A stretch of DNA of 64,000 nucleotides from Phlebopus portentosus (taxonomy: Eukaryota > Basidiomycota > Agaricomycetes > Boletales > Boletinellaceae), in NCBI GenBank assembly GCA_037892935.1, contig JAYXKI010000020.1, positions 186,001 through 250,000 of the forward strand, read 5' to 3'. Below are positions 33,154 to 44,773 of the stretch, in pieces; positions within the stretch are counted from its first letter, which is position 1, and each line of letters begins with the position of its first letter. The translations under genes and the position numbers were made by a program. Below the pieces are notes generated by a model. The model made no database searches. It saw nothing but the letters and a program-made list of their open reading frames with translations, and was not told where the DNA came from.

Positions 33154-33155
33154 CT

Positions 33156-34783
33156 TGAAACTCCTGTGGACGTTCTGATGCCGGACAGGGAGTGTATAGT
33201 TCGAGGGGCTGCCCTAGAATACCTTCAAACAGTCAGCAGAGAATTTCACCGGAGCAAAGGGCACGAAGGAGTAGAGGGAAATAGGGATAGACAATGGAAG
33301 GGCTTGGTGAGAACCGGGGATATGAGGGAAGCGCTCGAGGAGGAATTCCGAGGGTAGGCTTCTCCCGAGATCGTCGGTGGCGGTACAAAGGTTAAATCGA
33401 CTCTCCGGCTCAGCTGCGAGCTCTGGACTAAAGCCGACTAACCCAAGGCACAAGAACTAAACTAACAAGGCTACGCTAGTCGAACCACCAACCCGAACGT
33501 GACTAATCGACTGTGCTAACACACTGGTAAGCGACTGCAGCCGATCTCACTCGTAGTCTAAAGTGTCGGAACGCGGCGTAACGATTCGAAACGCGATTCG
33601 ATGGACGAAGGACAATTGCTGAGTGTGTCGAAATGTGATGCGAGGGATGGAGGTGCGAAACGATGACGGAAGGGGACTGAGAGAATCGAAGGATACGTGT
33701 GGGACGATGAAACCGAACGTTTCCGATCTAAACGATGCGGAATAGCACCGGGCTGGTCTTGAGGAAGCGGAGAGTGGAAAGTCAGGAGGAAAGGGGTGAT
33801 ATGGTGTCCTTTCCCGACGACACTGGAGAGGGGAAGGTGTTGCGAGACCAAATGCGAGCGGCACGCAGAGTAACTGGGTTACGAGCGAAACCGGGCGAAA
33901 CGGATCGAAACACGTGAGGGGGTCTTGTTTCGGGTGAGAGAAGATAGAGAAGCCTTTATACGATGACGGCGAACTATACGAACGCACGAACGGCTCTACT
34001 GCGAAGAGAGATCACCGATCGACTGTACAGAACACGAAATGTCGTATATTAGACTATAGAGACGAGAGAGTCCACTACGAACAAGTAGACTAGAGGTCGA
34101 GAGGCTTTGAGACGATGTGAGAACTGCAAGCTAAGCTCCCACTCAGCTCCGACTAAGCTTTCCCTCTACTACGAGAGTCGTGCTATATTTATACTAAACG
34201 TCCAAGACTGAGCCTCCCAGCGGTCAGAGAACCTACGTCATAAGGAAAAGGGAACGCATATCGCTATCTACAAAGGAGAGGAGCGCATAGGAATGGTTTA
34301 AGGGACACATAGGTCAAAAGAAACAATACTAAGCATGTCTGGAACGAGAGCATAATGGATTAAAGGGGACGCATATAGAAAGGTCAGAATATGTGCGGAA
34401 CCTTCGGAACCGGGTCTCTTTGAGCGGAACGGAGCGGAACTCGGGGAAACGACTCGGAAGGGCTCTGGCTAGCCTGACAAAGTAAGTCTGCGATGTTTAA
34501 CAAAGGAGAGGGACTGAGGACGAGGTTGCAGGGTCAAATCTCTTTGTCTGGAATGCGGATCCGAGGTCCGGAGACTTGTGATCGACGCGTGCAAACTCGA
34601 TGCCGTGATTCTCCCGTCTTGATGGCCGATCAAAGAACGGTGCACGTGCCATCTGGACTATGGCGTTCTTGCTAAGTTCACTCGTTCGAGCGAAACCAGT
34701 CGAAACCGAGCGAAACCAGTCGGAACACCGCGGAACTGGTCGTAACGACTCCGTACATTCCCAAGCTTCAGACTTACTCTTCA
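33156..34783 (-). repeat. 5' LTR of element 2
   Basis: 1,628 bp, same as the copy at 22677-24304 apart from one base. It must hold the promoter for gag-pol transcription on the minus strand. Confidence 0.97.
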
Positions 34784-37069
34784 CCGGAGATTGACGATCC
34801 AAAGTCCGCAAATATACACTATCTTCAGATTCAACAGCCTATACAAGCACATCATAGCGACAGTGGCGAAAGAAGGAATAACTATCCAAAGAATTAATGG
34901 AATACACCTGCCTGCAGAGTTGCTCAACAACTGAAGTGTCATCCTGAGGACCGGGACCCTGCCGTTTTAACCTGGACTTGATTACGGAGAATGCAAGTTC
35001 AATAGGATTGTAGTCTGGTGAGTAAGGAGGAAGAAATTCAAGCCTGACACCCCTAAGCAAAGGGGTCAGTACATGCTGCAACTTGCATTGCTAGTGAGAC
35101 AGACCGAGATTCGATAAGCTCCCAAATCTTGGGAGCCTTGTGTATTGGGCAGTTGTCCATTACAATGACTGATTGATTACTGGGGAAGGGATGCATTTTG
35201 TCCAACAGGCTGGCGATGAATTCCGTGAACAATTTGATATTGAATGCGCCCTGTACGATAGTGCAGTCGATTGTCCCATTGAGGCTGATAGCTGGCAAGA
35301 CGGAGAAGCTAACGGAGTGAATCAGAAGCTTGTGACGTGCCACAAGAGGCAGAATCACCATTTCCCCCTATTGAAAAACTGCTTGCGACACGCACGGCGA
35401 CCCTCAAGGGCCCAAGCAGTGTTGCGAAGAAAAGCCTGCCGATCGCAAGCACTCTCATCGATAAATAGCTATTCCGCTGTGTACTGAGAGGTAATACGTG
35501 CGACGTACTGCATACGCAGAGTTTCATTCCGCTCGAGAGCCCTTTTCGATAACTAGACCACAACGATTTCAGTTCGCGTGGACTGCGTGGGGAAGCAAAG
35601 CGACAGAGACAGCCATCTTCTTAAGTGTGAAACCAGCACACAGCAAGGACCTGCATATAGTCACATCCGAAGCCTCCTTCTCCCATCTTTCCTGGAGCAG
35701 TAGCCTCAACTCGTCAATGTAACGGTCATTGAGATTGCTTAGTGACCCGAAAAGCAACTACGTGGTGTGAACCAACAGCTACCAGGACAGGTTTCAACAT
35801 GTGCATACCTCAGTGTGGATATAATCAAGCACTCGAGGCCTTCCACGAAAACCAAGTTCATGCGCAGCAACAGTCCCATTGCACTTGAACTCTCGTATTA
35901 TCCAGAAAACTGTTGTCTTGGGTATGTAGGTCAAGGCTGTGATCTGAGAGGCGCTGAGTTTCTTGTTCATAGTGATGATGCATTCCCGTAAATCGTTGGA
36001 CAGCTGTCTGCCATGTCGCCGGGGTTGCATGAATGAATGCTCAACATAAGCTGTAGAGATGGTGACTGTGAAGATGGTGATGGCTCGAGATCAAGTGGCG
36101 ACTCGACACGTGAGTTAACCCTTCATCCTCACATGCGTCGCTGCTCCTATCTCTTTGCTGTGGTGCCTCATCTCTCATGATGGTCCGTCCCCAGCAACTG
36201 GAGGTTCCCTCATGCCTGTAGGTGATGAGGGATTGGTGAGGATGAGGAGGGAACTGTGGACAAGTGATGAGAGCTGCTGTGCAGGGAGATACTGCATACG
36301 AAAGACTACCGTCGTGTGTGTACACTCATGTTTCTCTGAGAGATGTTTCTGCGGCCCTGGCAGACACACTCGGTTTGGTTGTAGCAGGAGTGCATGATGG
36401 CTGAGCTGACCTTGTTCGCCCTTGCCCAGATATGATTTTGGGTGACATTTCAGCAGAGGATGGTCACCGAGGTGGTTTCAAGTCTGATTGGTAGATAGTA
36501 CATGTAATGTAGCTACACCCAAGCCTAACTCAGCTCAGCTACTGTCTTGGCTGAAAGCGCCTATGCTGCTGTCTTTTTAGCAGAAACAATCAGATTTTTT
36601 AGTGTCCGAATGCGTGAGTTATGACAGATGCAATGAAGTAGGGGAGAGTTCTGCGAGCAGGAGTGACAACAAACCACCCAGTTTCACTACCACAATCATG
36701 TCAGGGAGCCTTGAGGAGTTGCGTACAGGTGCCCACTGGGCTGGCCTGATTTATCAAACTTGAATCAGATTTTTCCGGATGACGTTGGGCAAGCTATGAT
36801 TTTTACACTGAACGGAGGGCATGACAAGGATTTAGCACAATGATGCTATCTTTTTAGTAGCGAAGTACATACTCAACAAAACCCAGACATTTTTATATGT
36901 ACTGGAGCGCATTTTCGAGCAGGTTTTTTACATGGTTATATCAGATTTTTATGTGCTGTATTGACTGAGATATTTGCTATTTTGTTTTTTTTTGCTCATC
37001 CAGGATGCACTATGCGTCAAAAATACACGTGATTTTCCAAATTGCCAACAATTTTGCAATTAGCTGTAA
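34784..37069 (-). mobile_element. Tc1/mariner-like transposon, copy 2 (split by element 2)
   Basis: Same family as copy 1, on the minus strand. The 5' side ends near 37,050-37,069 with AATTTTGCAATTAGCTGTAA. The 3' side is interrupted by element 2; its continuation resumes at 22,676 and runs into the AT-hook gene. Apart from element 2 the transposase stop and the AT-hook ATG are only about 140 bp apart. Confidence 0.8.
34839..36030 (-). pseudogene. Tc1-like DDE transposase pseudogene, copy 2
   Basis: Same five-exon arrangement as copy 1, start ATG at 36028-36030. Introns restore one frame: a 51-nt intron after the HTH exon, then about 64, 50 and 52 nt. Unlike copy 1 it keeps the C-terminal end (LPPYSPDYNPIELAFSVIKS ... 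FFRHCRYDVLV, stop at 34839-34841). One amber codon lies just before LFIDES, where copy 1 has CAG. Motifs: HTH, VIVMDNCPIH, PDYNPIE. The two copies carry different lesions, so their common ancestor was probably intact. Confidence 0.87.
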
Positions 37070-37387
37070 TGTGCAATATTGAGTGAGCAATTGGCCATTT
37101 TGTTCATTTTTGCCTTTCGAGAGCATGACACAAGTGAAAAATCATGTGATTTTGGCTTTTCTCATTACTTTTGCAAATGGCTATAATAAAAGCCCTTTCA
37201 AAGAGATGAATTTAGCAACTTAGATGATGTGAAACCGTTGAGTTTTGGGTGAGATATGATTTTATTTGTGTTTTGAGGCTCTTGTGACAGAAGAAGTGAC
37301 GAAATCACATGATTCCCAATAATTTTGCAATTAGCTGTAAATAACTGGTAAATGCCTGTAGTTCGCTGATCCTTGATCTGATTTGCG
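37070..37387. repeat. Repeat flank shared with other loci
   Basis: Contains TTGGGTGAGATATGATTTTA and TGTGTTTTGAGG, also found near 50,460-50,500 and in weaker form near 57,310-57,345. The 20-mer AATTTTGCAATTAGCTGTAA at 37050-37069 is repeated at 37321-37340. Probably terminal parts of related DNA transposons. Confidence 0.6.
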
Positions 37388-37929
37388 TTGACAGTCAGAA
37401 ATGAAATTGTCCACACTGCAATCGCACAGAAGGCTTCCTCTGGCCAAAATGGAGAGAGTGCGACCACTGATGCACCTCAGAGCATCACAAGAAGGAAACA
37501 AAGATACGACTCACAGGAAGATACCGACAAGGAGATCAAGAGACTCCGACCCAGAGTTCGAGAGCTTGAAACAGAGCTCCAAACTTCTCGAGCTGCAGCA
37601 GAGGCGGCTCAAGTCCATGAGGTTCTCATGCGGCGCGAACGTAAAAGGCTACAAATGAAGAAGAATAAGTCGCAAAAGAAGAAAAGCCATCGATTCGTAT
37701 CTAAAGCCAGTGTGCTTACCTCGGAGGATGGTCTCAAGGAACGTGAAGAAAAAGGGAGGAAAAGAAGGCAAAGGAGGCGGCCGAAAAAGAGGCATACGAT
37801 ATGAAGGCAAAACAGAGGGACGAAGAGCGAGCCGCAACAGCAGCGATCGGTATTTTCATCGGTGCACTATCTTCAACATCCAAAGATCAGCTTGAAGATC
37901 TTTCTGTCGCACTTGAACTACCTCACTAA
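37388..37929 (+). pseudogene. Lys/Glu-rich coiled-coil ORF with frameshift, transposon-associated?
   Basis: The frame gives a charged helical protein (DKEIKRLRPRVRELETELQ, then many Lys/Arg). After LKEREEK the reading frame shifts at a run of A and G near 37,750; the other frame continues with AKEAAEKEAYDMKAKQRDEE and ends in QLEDLSVALELPH before TAA at about 37,928. It begins just after the repeat flank shared with a transposon remnant at 50.4 kb, so I suspect a transposon accessory protein or the tail of a transposase. Family not recognised. Confidence 0.4.
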
Positions 37930-37972
37930 GGAACAAAAGTAGAACCCACCAAACGAATTAAAGACTACACCA

Positions 37973-38137
37973 ATGACCACTCCAAACGCACCTGCTCTCC
38001 AACACCAGCAGCAACAATCACAGCAACCACAACAATCACAACAGCTACAACCGCCGCCGCCCCTACAAGCACCACAACAGCAACAACAGATGTACGCAAC
38101 TATACGTGGGGATGCTGCGCCATGTACTACTCTGTAA
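37973..38137 (+). CDS. Short Gln/Pro-rich ORF
   Basis: ATG at 37973, 54 codons, mostly glutamine and proline (CAG/CAA runs), ending at TAA. It may be a separate small exon or just low-complexity sequence. The following 38,140-38,869 holds no recognisable gene. Confidence 0.2.
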   Translation: MTTPNAPALQHQQQQSQQPQQSQQLQPPPPLQAPQQQQQMYATIRGDAAPCTTL

Positions 38138-38869
38138 CTCAAATTCCTTCGTTTACTGCCATCTATCCACCTGCCTTCTGAGCACACGTTATGAATGCCA
38201 CGAGAAGATCTCGGACTTCTTCGTCCGGACGGTTGTATACTCTGCGTTAGAGAGCATTTGCCCACGTTCATCGCGTGCGTTGTGAATCCCTGACACATCA
38301 TCCCCACACAGTTGCGCTATCCGCGGCATTGAAATTGGGATAGCGATGTTGAAGTAGTCTCCGCCATATCTGAAGTACGTAGGCACCCTTTGAGGGTAGA
38401 AGATCTCGGCTTTGTGGGTCGCCCGAAAGATTATGTACGTGTTGACGCCGATGTTTGGGTTTGAGTCTGTGTGGCATAGGCATCGTAATTAAATCCGCAT
38501 AATGTCATAAACGATGTATATACCTTCTTGTTCTTGCGCTTGATCTCCTGAGCGAACTGGTTCTACGAGACGGTCACCAGAAGAGAGTCGTCTCCCTTAT
38601 CGGGATCTACATCAACGCAGCATCGCCTATGAGGCGGTCAATGTGGAAGGTACGGATGCAGAAAGAAGCTCGAGACTGTACGGGCTTTTTGCGATGATCT
38701 CTACTCGGTCGTGTTGCCAGCGACATGATGGTTGTGTGACAACATCGAGTGGTGATGAGCAGAAGATATGCAGTGCATGCGCAGTGATGTCGGAGTTTTA
38801 CTTGTAGCTTTATTCGAATCATGGCTGATCTCACGGTATACGGTGAACTGCAGTACAGCCATAGAACTA

Positions 38870-40344
38870 CTAGTACAAGTCTTTCACCCAAGGGTAGCCA
38901 TGCGGTAGGATCTCGACATACACATCGTCCACAATCCTAAAGGTTTCGCGAACTATTGTTCCAGCGGTCCCAAGATCAGGAATTCCATCAAAATTGACAT
39001 CCAGCCTACACAACCATTCATCCCCTGTCACAAACAAAGAATCTAACTTCGGAAGGTATCGCATCCAAAATGCACAAGCCGCCTGGCTCAAAGCAAATTA
39101 AAATTGAATCCAATAAAGCCATAACGGGGCGAACTGACCGTTTGGAGTCTCTGTTGAAATTCAATCGAGCTGCCTTCTTCAAGGCGTATAGTTAATGACT
39201 CTATGCATCGGGATCCCGCCCATTTTGTTTCTCGAGCCCCGCGAAGTAGCCTCAGGCCGATCTCTAACGGTATTTCGAGTTCTCGTATCCCAAAGGAAGA
39301 TGCCACGGTGACTATGTTCTGTACGTCCGTCCCCCCTAAAAGACATGTATCATTTCGTATGCACATGCGACTGAGTGCAGGCATCTCGGCCTCGGCAGAA
39401 AACAGAACATGAAGTAGCGCCATCGGAGCCGCCAGGCTTCTCAAATATACAAATTCGATATGAGACCTCATTGTTCCTTCTGGCGATCCGTACAATTTCG
39501 CGATGGCAACTGACTTCAAAATGCCCGAGTGTCTGACAAGAAAAGACACTGCCGAGTCGAGATAAAAATGATCGTCGACTTCGAAGTGCTGTAGGTTGGG
39601 AAGAACAAGAGTACTGAATATCATGGTCAGAGCGTCTTGGTGAAGGCCGGAATTGGACAGCTTCACGCATTGAAGGAATGGACTCGTGAGTGCAGAAATA
39701 CTCCATGCTTGACAGGTGCTTCTCAGTAGCCTAGAAGTTCCGAGTAAACATAGCGTCTCTATCGCCACGTCAGAATGGCTTATTTTCCATTCGTCAATAT
39801 CCTGCAGAGAGCGATCATGATCAGAAAGAAGAGTCGCGGCATGAGTGGCACCTACTGTTTGCCTCGGCTCATCAGGCTGGAACGAAACCGTGCCTTTGAT
39901 TAATATCCTCCTACAGCCGGTTTTGATTATAGCATGGAGCAAATCTGAAACAATTTTAGAATCCGGACACTCGTGATCGTATTCGATGTGCAGTTCATCA
40001 AAAAACCTCTTTGAGGGATGGATGGCGAATAGGAACGATGTCATTATCCTCGTCTCCAAGGTCGCCTCGTCCCGGTGGTCAACAAATTTGATTGCCAGCA
40101 AATTAATGGGCTGCATACACGCTTCGTACCAAACTGGCAAGGCCTTCACGCTGGCAGTAGTTTCGAGCCTCACGGACGTCATCAACGAAACCGGATCTCG
40201 CTCGACGCGAAGTCCTGCCTTTTTTAGATAGTGTTGAGTAGCCAGGCCACCTAAACGTCCTCCGCTCTGTACCAGAGAACGTATGTCCTCGAGGTTAACA
40301 ACCCCATCAATAATGTCCAGCAGGATCTCATTAGGGCAGTTCAT
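38870..40344 (-). CDS. F-box-like protein
   Basis: Two exons, 40344-39139 and 39082-38870, joined by a 56-nt intron (GTCAGT..CCAG), give about 472 residues. The N-terminus NCPNEILLDIIDGVVNLEDI fits the first half of an F-box, which recruits SCF ubiquitin ligases through Skp1. The rest shows leucine-rich, irregular repeats like the C-terminal halves of many mushroom F-box proteins, with QHFEVDDHFYLDSAVSFLV as an example. No stop or frameshift is seen. Mushroom genomes carry large families of such genes; the target is unknown. Confidence 0.7.
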
Positions 40345-40560
40345 CTCCTTGCAATCAAATCAGAGCGAGTACGACGAGAGTAGAATCTAAAGAAATCTGA
40401 TTCATGAATAGAGACTTACTTGAAGCAGTGTAAATGATAACTGATCGTTCCAGCTACTGCCAGTCCAGAGAATGATGCAAAGTTAAACAATTAAATATAT
40501 TTATACTCGCCAAAGGTCAGGATTAGGGTTTGGCAGCGCATATTTACGGTTACAGTCTGA
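40345..40560. promoter_or_regulatory. Upstream region of the F-box gene
   Basis: Short AT-rich spacer between the F-box ATG and the dispersed repeat. It would contain the promoter on the minus strand. No specific element identified. Confidence 0.25.
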
Positions 40561-41110
40561 TCATATGTGGGTACGCGCCGCTCTCATCAATTTTTTGTAA
40601 TGAGAAACACAGCTTCCTAATGTACAGGCCGTCTCCGCAACTGAAGATTCCCACCCGGCCCTGTGGAAGAGATCAGCACACAAATTCGGCTTCGGTGGAC
40701 ATAATATGCACGGAGTCATCAATACCACAAGTTTAAAGTCCGTAAATGCAAGAAATTATACAAAGAGGTATATAGACTCAAGAAATACCATCCGTCGGCA
40801 TAATCAAAGCAACCGTGACCATTTACGTACGCTGCGGAACCCTATAGCTAGTAGTTAGAATTCACAGAAGCGACCCTGAGATGAGCAGCTCCAGAAGATA
40901 CGTACGCCACGAGAGACAAGCAGGATTTGGTACCGGCAGCTAGATACCACCCTGATGTTCCGACATATCGGATATCGAAGTGTCCATCTGGGCTTCCACG
41001 GGAGGTCACTCTCTGGCTGAGAATGCCGATCATCGCCCAGGGCCAGCTCCCTAGTGTATTGACTACCTTAGCACGGAAGTCACGGAAGCTGTTCGAAGGT
41101 CTCGTCTGGA
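40560..41110 (+). repeat. Dispersed modular repeat, copy C
   Basis: Module 1 (GGCCGTCTCCGCAACTGAA ... GAAGAGATCAGCACAC) at about 40,630-40,690 has an internal deletion. Module 2 (GATACCACCCTGATGTTCCG ... CTTCCACGGGAG) lies at about 40,945-41,005. Related copies are at 46.4-47.7 and 56.2-57.1 kb. Confidence 0.75.
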
Positions 41111-42437
41111 ACTCGTCTGGAACAGGACCCCGGCAATCTCACCAGATGTCTGTTTTGGAAATCGACCATTTTATCCGAGAACAGCCATCTGTTGGGCGTT
41201 GGGATTGCCGGGGCTCCTTCCGTAACTCGTCTGGAGGTGTTGTACATACGTATATACTATAATATAGTATTACGTTATACTTATAGTCGTCAGTCGTTCT
41301 CACAATTCTCCAGCAGTCAGCAGTCTTACATTACCGTCATACTTACGAAGTATATGTCAGTCATCCCCGGGCTCCTTTGCTTTGATTTCCATTTCTCACT
41401 TCGCTTTCTTCTCTCCCCTCAGGGCCAAGTCTACATCTCGCGCACCTACCCGACGCGCGGCCCTGTCTTGTCTAATTATTTCACGTCCTACACTTTTTCA
41501 CCGGCGTGTCAAAACCGCATATGTATTAAACACCCGCATTTTCTCACTCAATTCTGCATGTTTTCATCTCGAGCAACTCGATTATATACTGTAGTTTTCA
41601 ATGCAGTAAACATTACTAGTTGCCTCCCAGCTCGTCGAAATCAGTCCAAACTTTTCGTATCATGCATAATTTAATTTATGCATATGTAAACTTCAATTAG
41701 GTGTTCAACACACCGGTGAAACACTAGTACTGTATTTCATCATGAATTCTGATGCATTTCGCTAATTGCGCAGCGGGACTATTTTCTTGAAAGAAGCTCA
41801 CAGGGACCAAACCCCTATTTCCGAACCTGAAATTTTGATCCGTGATTGCAATTTTTTAAGCAGGCTCAGAAACATAATTCTGCCCTCTGTGTTAGGCGGA
41901 CGCGTAAGTCTAGCGGGTGATGTGATTGAAGACCAGTATCCACTCAGGATCGGGCAAAACCGCCCACTAGAGGTCTTTTGCTATTAAGCGGTGTCTGATA
42001 GCGACCGTTTTGAAATTCCGGGCACACCGTTTGAACAACGCACGCGAGAGATCATGTCAAAGACTTAAGCGACACCTTGCCGTAACGCGGTTCTGACCTG
42101 ATTGGTAATTCTTTTGTCTCCACAACCTTCAAGTCAAAATAAAATTCTTTTCGTGATTAAAGCTCTGGTTCGAGGAAATATATACTACAAGAGCACATAC
42201 TCGATGTGAATACAATAGCATGAATTTGTCAGATTATTCTCATCTCCTACTCCTTGAACGAGGAAGAGTTAGACCAGTTGATCGGCATTCCCAAAACTAG
42301 ACGATGTGACTTCTGTGACAGAGCCCTTGCTCGTGGAGTTTCGACACCTGTCTGTCTCTCGTCCGTCCGATTGTGCTATATACAGTATATACAGAAGGCT
42401 ATAAAAATGTCAACGTACATGCCACTCAATTCCCTCA
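41111..42437. other. No recognisable gene
   Basis: Open frames here are short and show no domain. AT-rich, with a TATATACTATAATATAGTAT stretch near 41,250. Nothing else can be supported. Confidence 0.4.
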
Positions 42438-44773
42438 ATGCTTCCTCGATTTTTCACCCCGGACCACACTTCCACAGTCCCAATTAAATCCGGCAATGAA
42501 TCCTCACCTCTCTTTCCCGTCAACTCGACAAGATCACACGATTGCGCAGAACCTGTACCGGGTGCATTCAGAGCTGCTAGTCTGGCAAGCGTCGTGGCAT
42601 ACCCCGACGAGGATGTGGATATGGCCTTGACGGTGAGTTGACCTGATTGGCTATGGTCAGCGGACCAGACGGACTGACAGACCCAAAACTTAAAAGGAGC
42701 AAGACCTCGAAATGATAGTCCCTGTGTCATCTGTTAGACCTCGCTGTCATTCGATAAGTTCCCACATGTGCGACTGATGGGCTTTACACTTAGATGTCTC
42801 CTGGGGCGGGCGAAAGTAAGCGTATACAGTCGAATTTACGGGACGCGAGTACAGTTTCGAAGGTGAGATTTCCATCATCTCTCGTTTCAAGCCTGGATTT
42901 ATGAGAATAGCGATCAACATCGAGTAGTCCGTCTGAGTCATCGCAGGCCATAATCAGCCGTGTCTCGCAACTGGCGATGCAGTTAGAACAACTTAGTACC
43001 AGTCAAGCACAGCTGATGGAAATCCTCCGACAGAAGGATGTCCGAATCAATGGCCTCGAAGTTGAGCTGATGAATTTGGTACGCTTTACTTCTTTTCTTC
43101 CTGGTATTCAAGTTCTGATCCATTCTCATGCATTTATCTATAGCGTCTCGACGGTGAGACAATGCGAACAGAGGCTTCGTGGCGACAGCGTGGTGACGAC
43201 CTGCTTCTTCAAAGTCTCCCCACGTCGCTTGAGGTTGACAAGCGCCAGTTGTTGACTCTCCCAGTTCGTCAGATACTGCTCGCTTCCGAATCATCTCCGC
43301 AGACTCTACTTGCTAACTCATCAGAAATCACGACATCAAAAGATAGAATTGACGTACGGTCGCAGAGGGGAAATGCAGCGGGGCGAACGGTGCAGACACC
43401 AACGCAGGAGAAACAAGGCGAGAGCGGTCTTAAAAACAAGGCATCAAGCCGGAGAACTGCGAAGTGCTCGGGGGTTGTGATGAGTCCGAGACACGAAACG
43501 TCGGTGAGAGGACTATTCTTTGACATATAAGTGTTGAGCTTCATTCACAAACGTTTTAGAATCAGAGATGGACAGCTGAGGAAGAGGAGGACTTCATCAT
43601 GGTTGACAATAGCAACGATGATGGCTACGATGCTGACGATCAAATAGAGCAGCACGGGGCGGAGCTTGGCGATGAAGACCACTTCGACCTCGATCAGACC
43701 GACAAAGACGAAACAGACGAAGAAAATGTCCCGAAGACAAAAGCACAGAGTCGTTGGTCCGGAAAGCGAATCAAAGACAAGAAAAATGTCAGCGCATAAA
43801 AGTTGAACCATTTTTTTTTTTGGCTGATGATCCCTCAGCGTATCATCAGAAAGGTCATAAGGGAAACTTATAATGTGACGACGGTCCTGGATTTTCTTTT
43901 CTGTGCCACTGCCGACCCCATTCTAGTCGAAACCTTCAATCGTACCGGTGCAGGTGGTCCAGACGAGGCCCGACCCCTTGTCGACATGCGCGACACCCTT
44001 GCCTCGGAATGGAACAAAGAGGTCATCCGAATTCTGGTTGACAAAGTCATGAGGAGGGAGAAAGCGATAAAGCTAGGGGTTACGAAGTCCGATTGGGTTC
44101 GGTCTATCAAGAATAGGCTCAGGAATATCCGTGCCCAATGGAAGAACGGACAAGCTCAGCCTAAATCCGACGGCGAGTCATTTGAAACGTCGAAGGAGGT
44201 GGACGACAGGGTGACAAAGCACTATACCGAAGGATTGACGAGAGCTAGGCGGAACTCCAGACGACACAATGTGAGTACTGATTTTCTGGTTATTCCGATT
44301 ATGTGTTAATCACCCTACAGAAATATAGGTCACGACTGCGCATTGTCGAGGCAAAAGTCAGGCAATGTGAAAGGTTGAACGATGAGGAAGAGAGCAGGAG
44401 GTGGAAGAAAACGCAGGACGTGCTCGAGAAATTGGGGCCGGCGGGTATGAGTTCTGACGAAAGTGACCCTGACGACGGATTTTCCGGTACACGAGTCAAG
44501 GCGATGCCCTGGCGGAGAAACATTCGCACTCTCTTGGTTCACATTGACTCCCATAGGTCTGACCGTACCATCTACTCCAGACGGGGAGCGAAGCCTGTAT
44601 TAAGGGAAAGGCGAGGCTACAAAGAGACTTCTCGCGAGCCGGTCCTGAATCTTCCGCTCTCCTTTTATAACGACAATTGGCTCAGTGTCCAGGGTCCTGC
44701 TCAGAGGACAGTTCTTTTTCACCTCGCTGAGGAAGATTTTGATTGGTCATGCATAAATATGTGGATACAATAG
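42438..44773 (+). CDS. Mushroom-family protein with SANT-like start and GMSSDESD motif
   Basis: Seven exons fit one frame: 42438-42632, 42794-42862, 42947-43078, 43144-43503, 43560-43787, 43839-44270 and 44321-44773, about 622 residues. All introns have GT..AG ends. Exon 3 is a short coiled coil (QLEQLSTSQAQLMEILRQKD). Exon 5 begins NQRWTAEEEEDF, resembling the start of a Myb/SANT repeat, and is acidic. Exon 7 has GMSSDESDPDDG, PWRR and the ending LPLSFYNDNWL, a combination I recall from a large uncharacterised family in agaricomycete genomes. No disabling change seen. Function unknown; nuclear location is a guess. Confidence 0.75.

Larger units (their letters stand above)
22677..34783 (-). 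mobile_element. Ty3/gypsy retrotransposon with antisense gene (element 2)
   Basis: A 12,107-bp element flanked by 1,628-bp LTRs that differ at one base only (G at 24,278 in the left, A in the right copy), so it is very young. Gag (33036-30643) and pol (30604-27221) run on the minus strand. Between pol and the 3' LTR, on the opposite strand, lies a three-exon gene for a Zn2Cys6-type protein (24433-26775). The element sits between the Tc1-like transposase gene of copy 2 and the AT-hook gene. Gag and pol frames have no internal stop, so this copy may be competent. Confidence 0.95.

Noticed and set aside
34784..34838. Extra final exon of the Tc1 transposase reading into the element 2 junction
   Set aside because: The frame ending FFRHCRYDVLV already gives a typical Tc1 C-terminus, so no further exon is needed.
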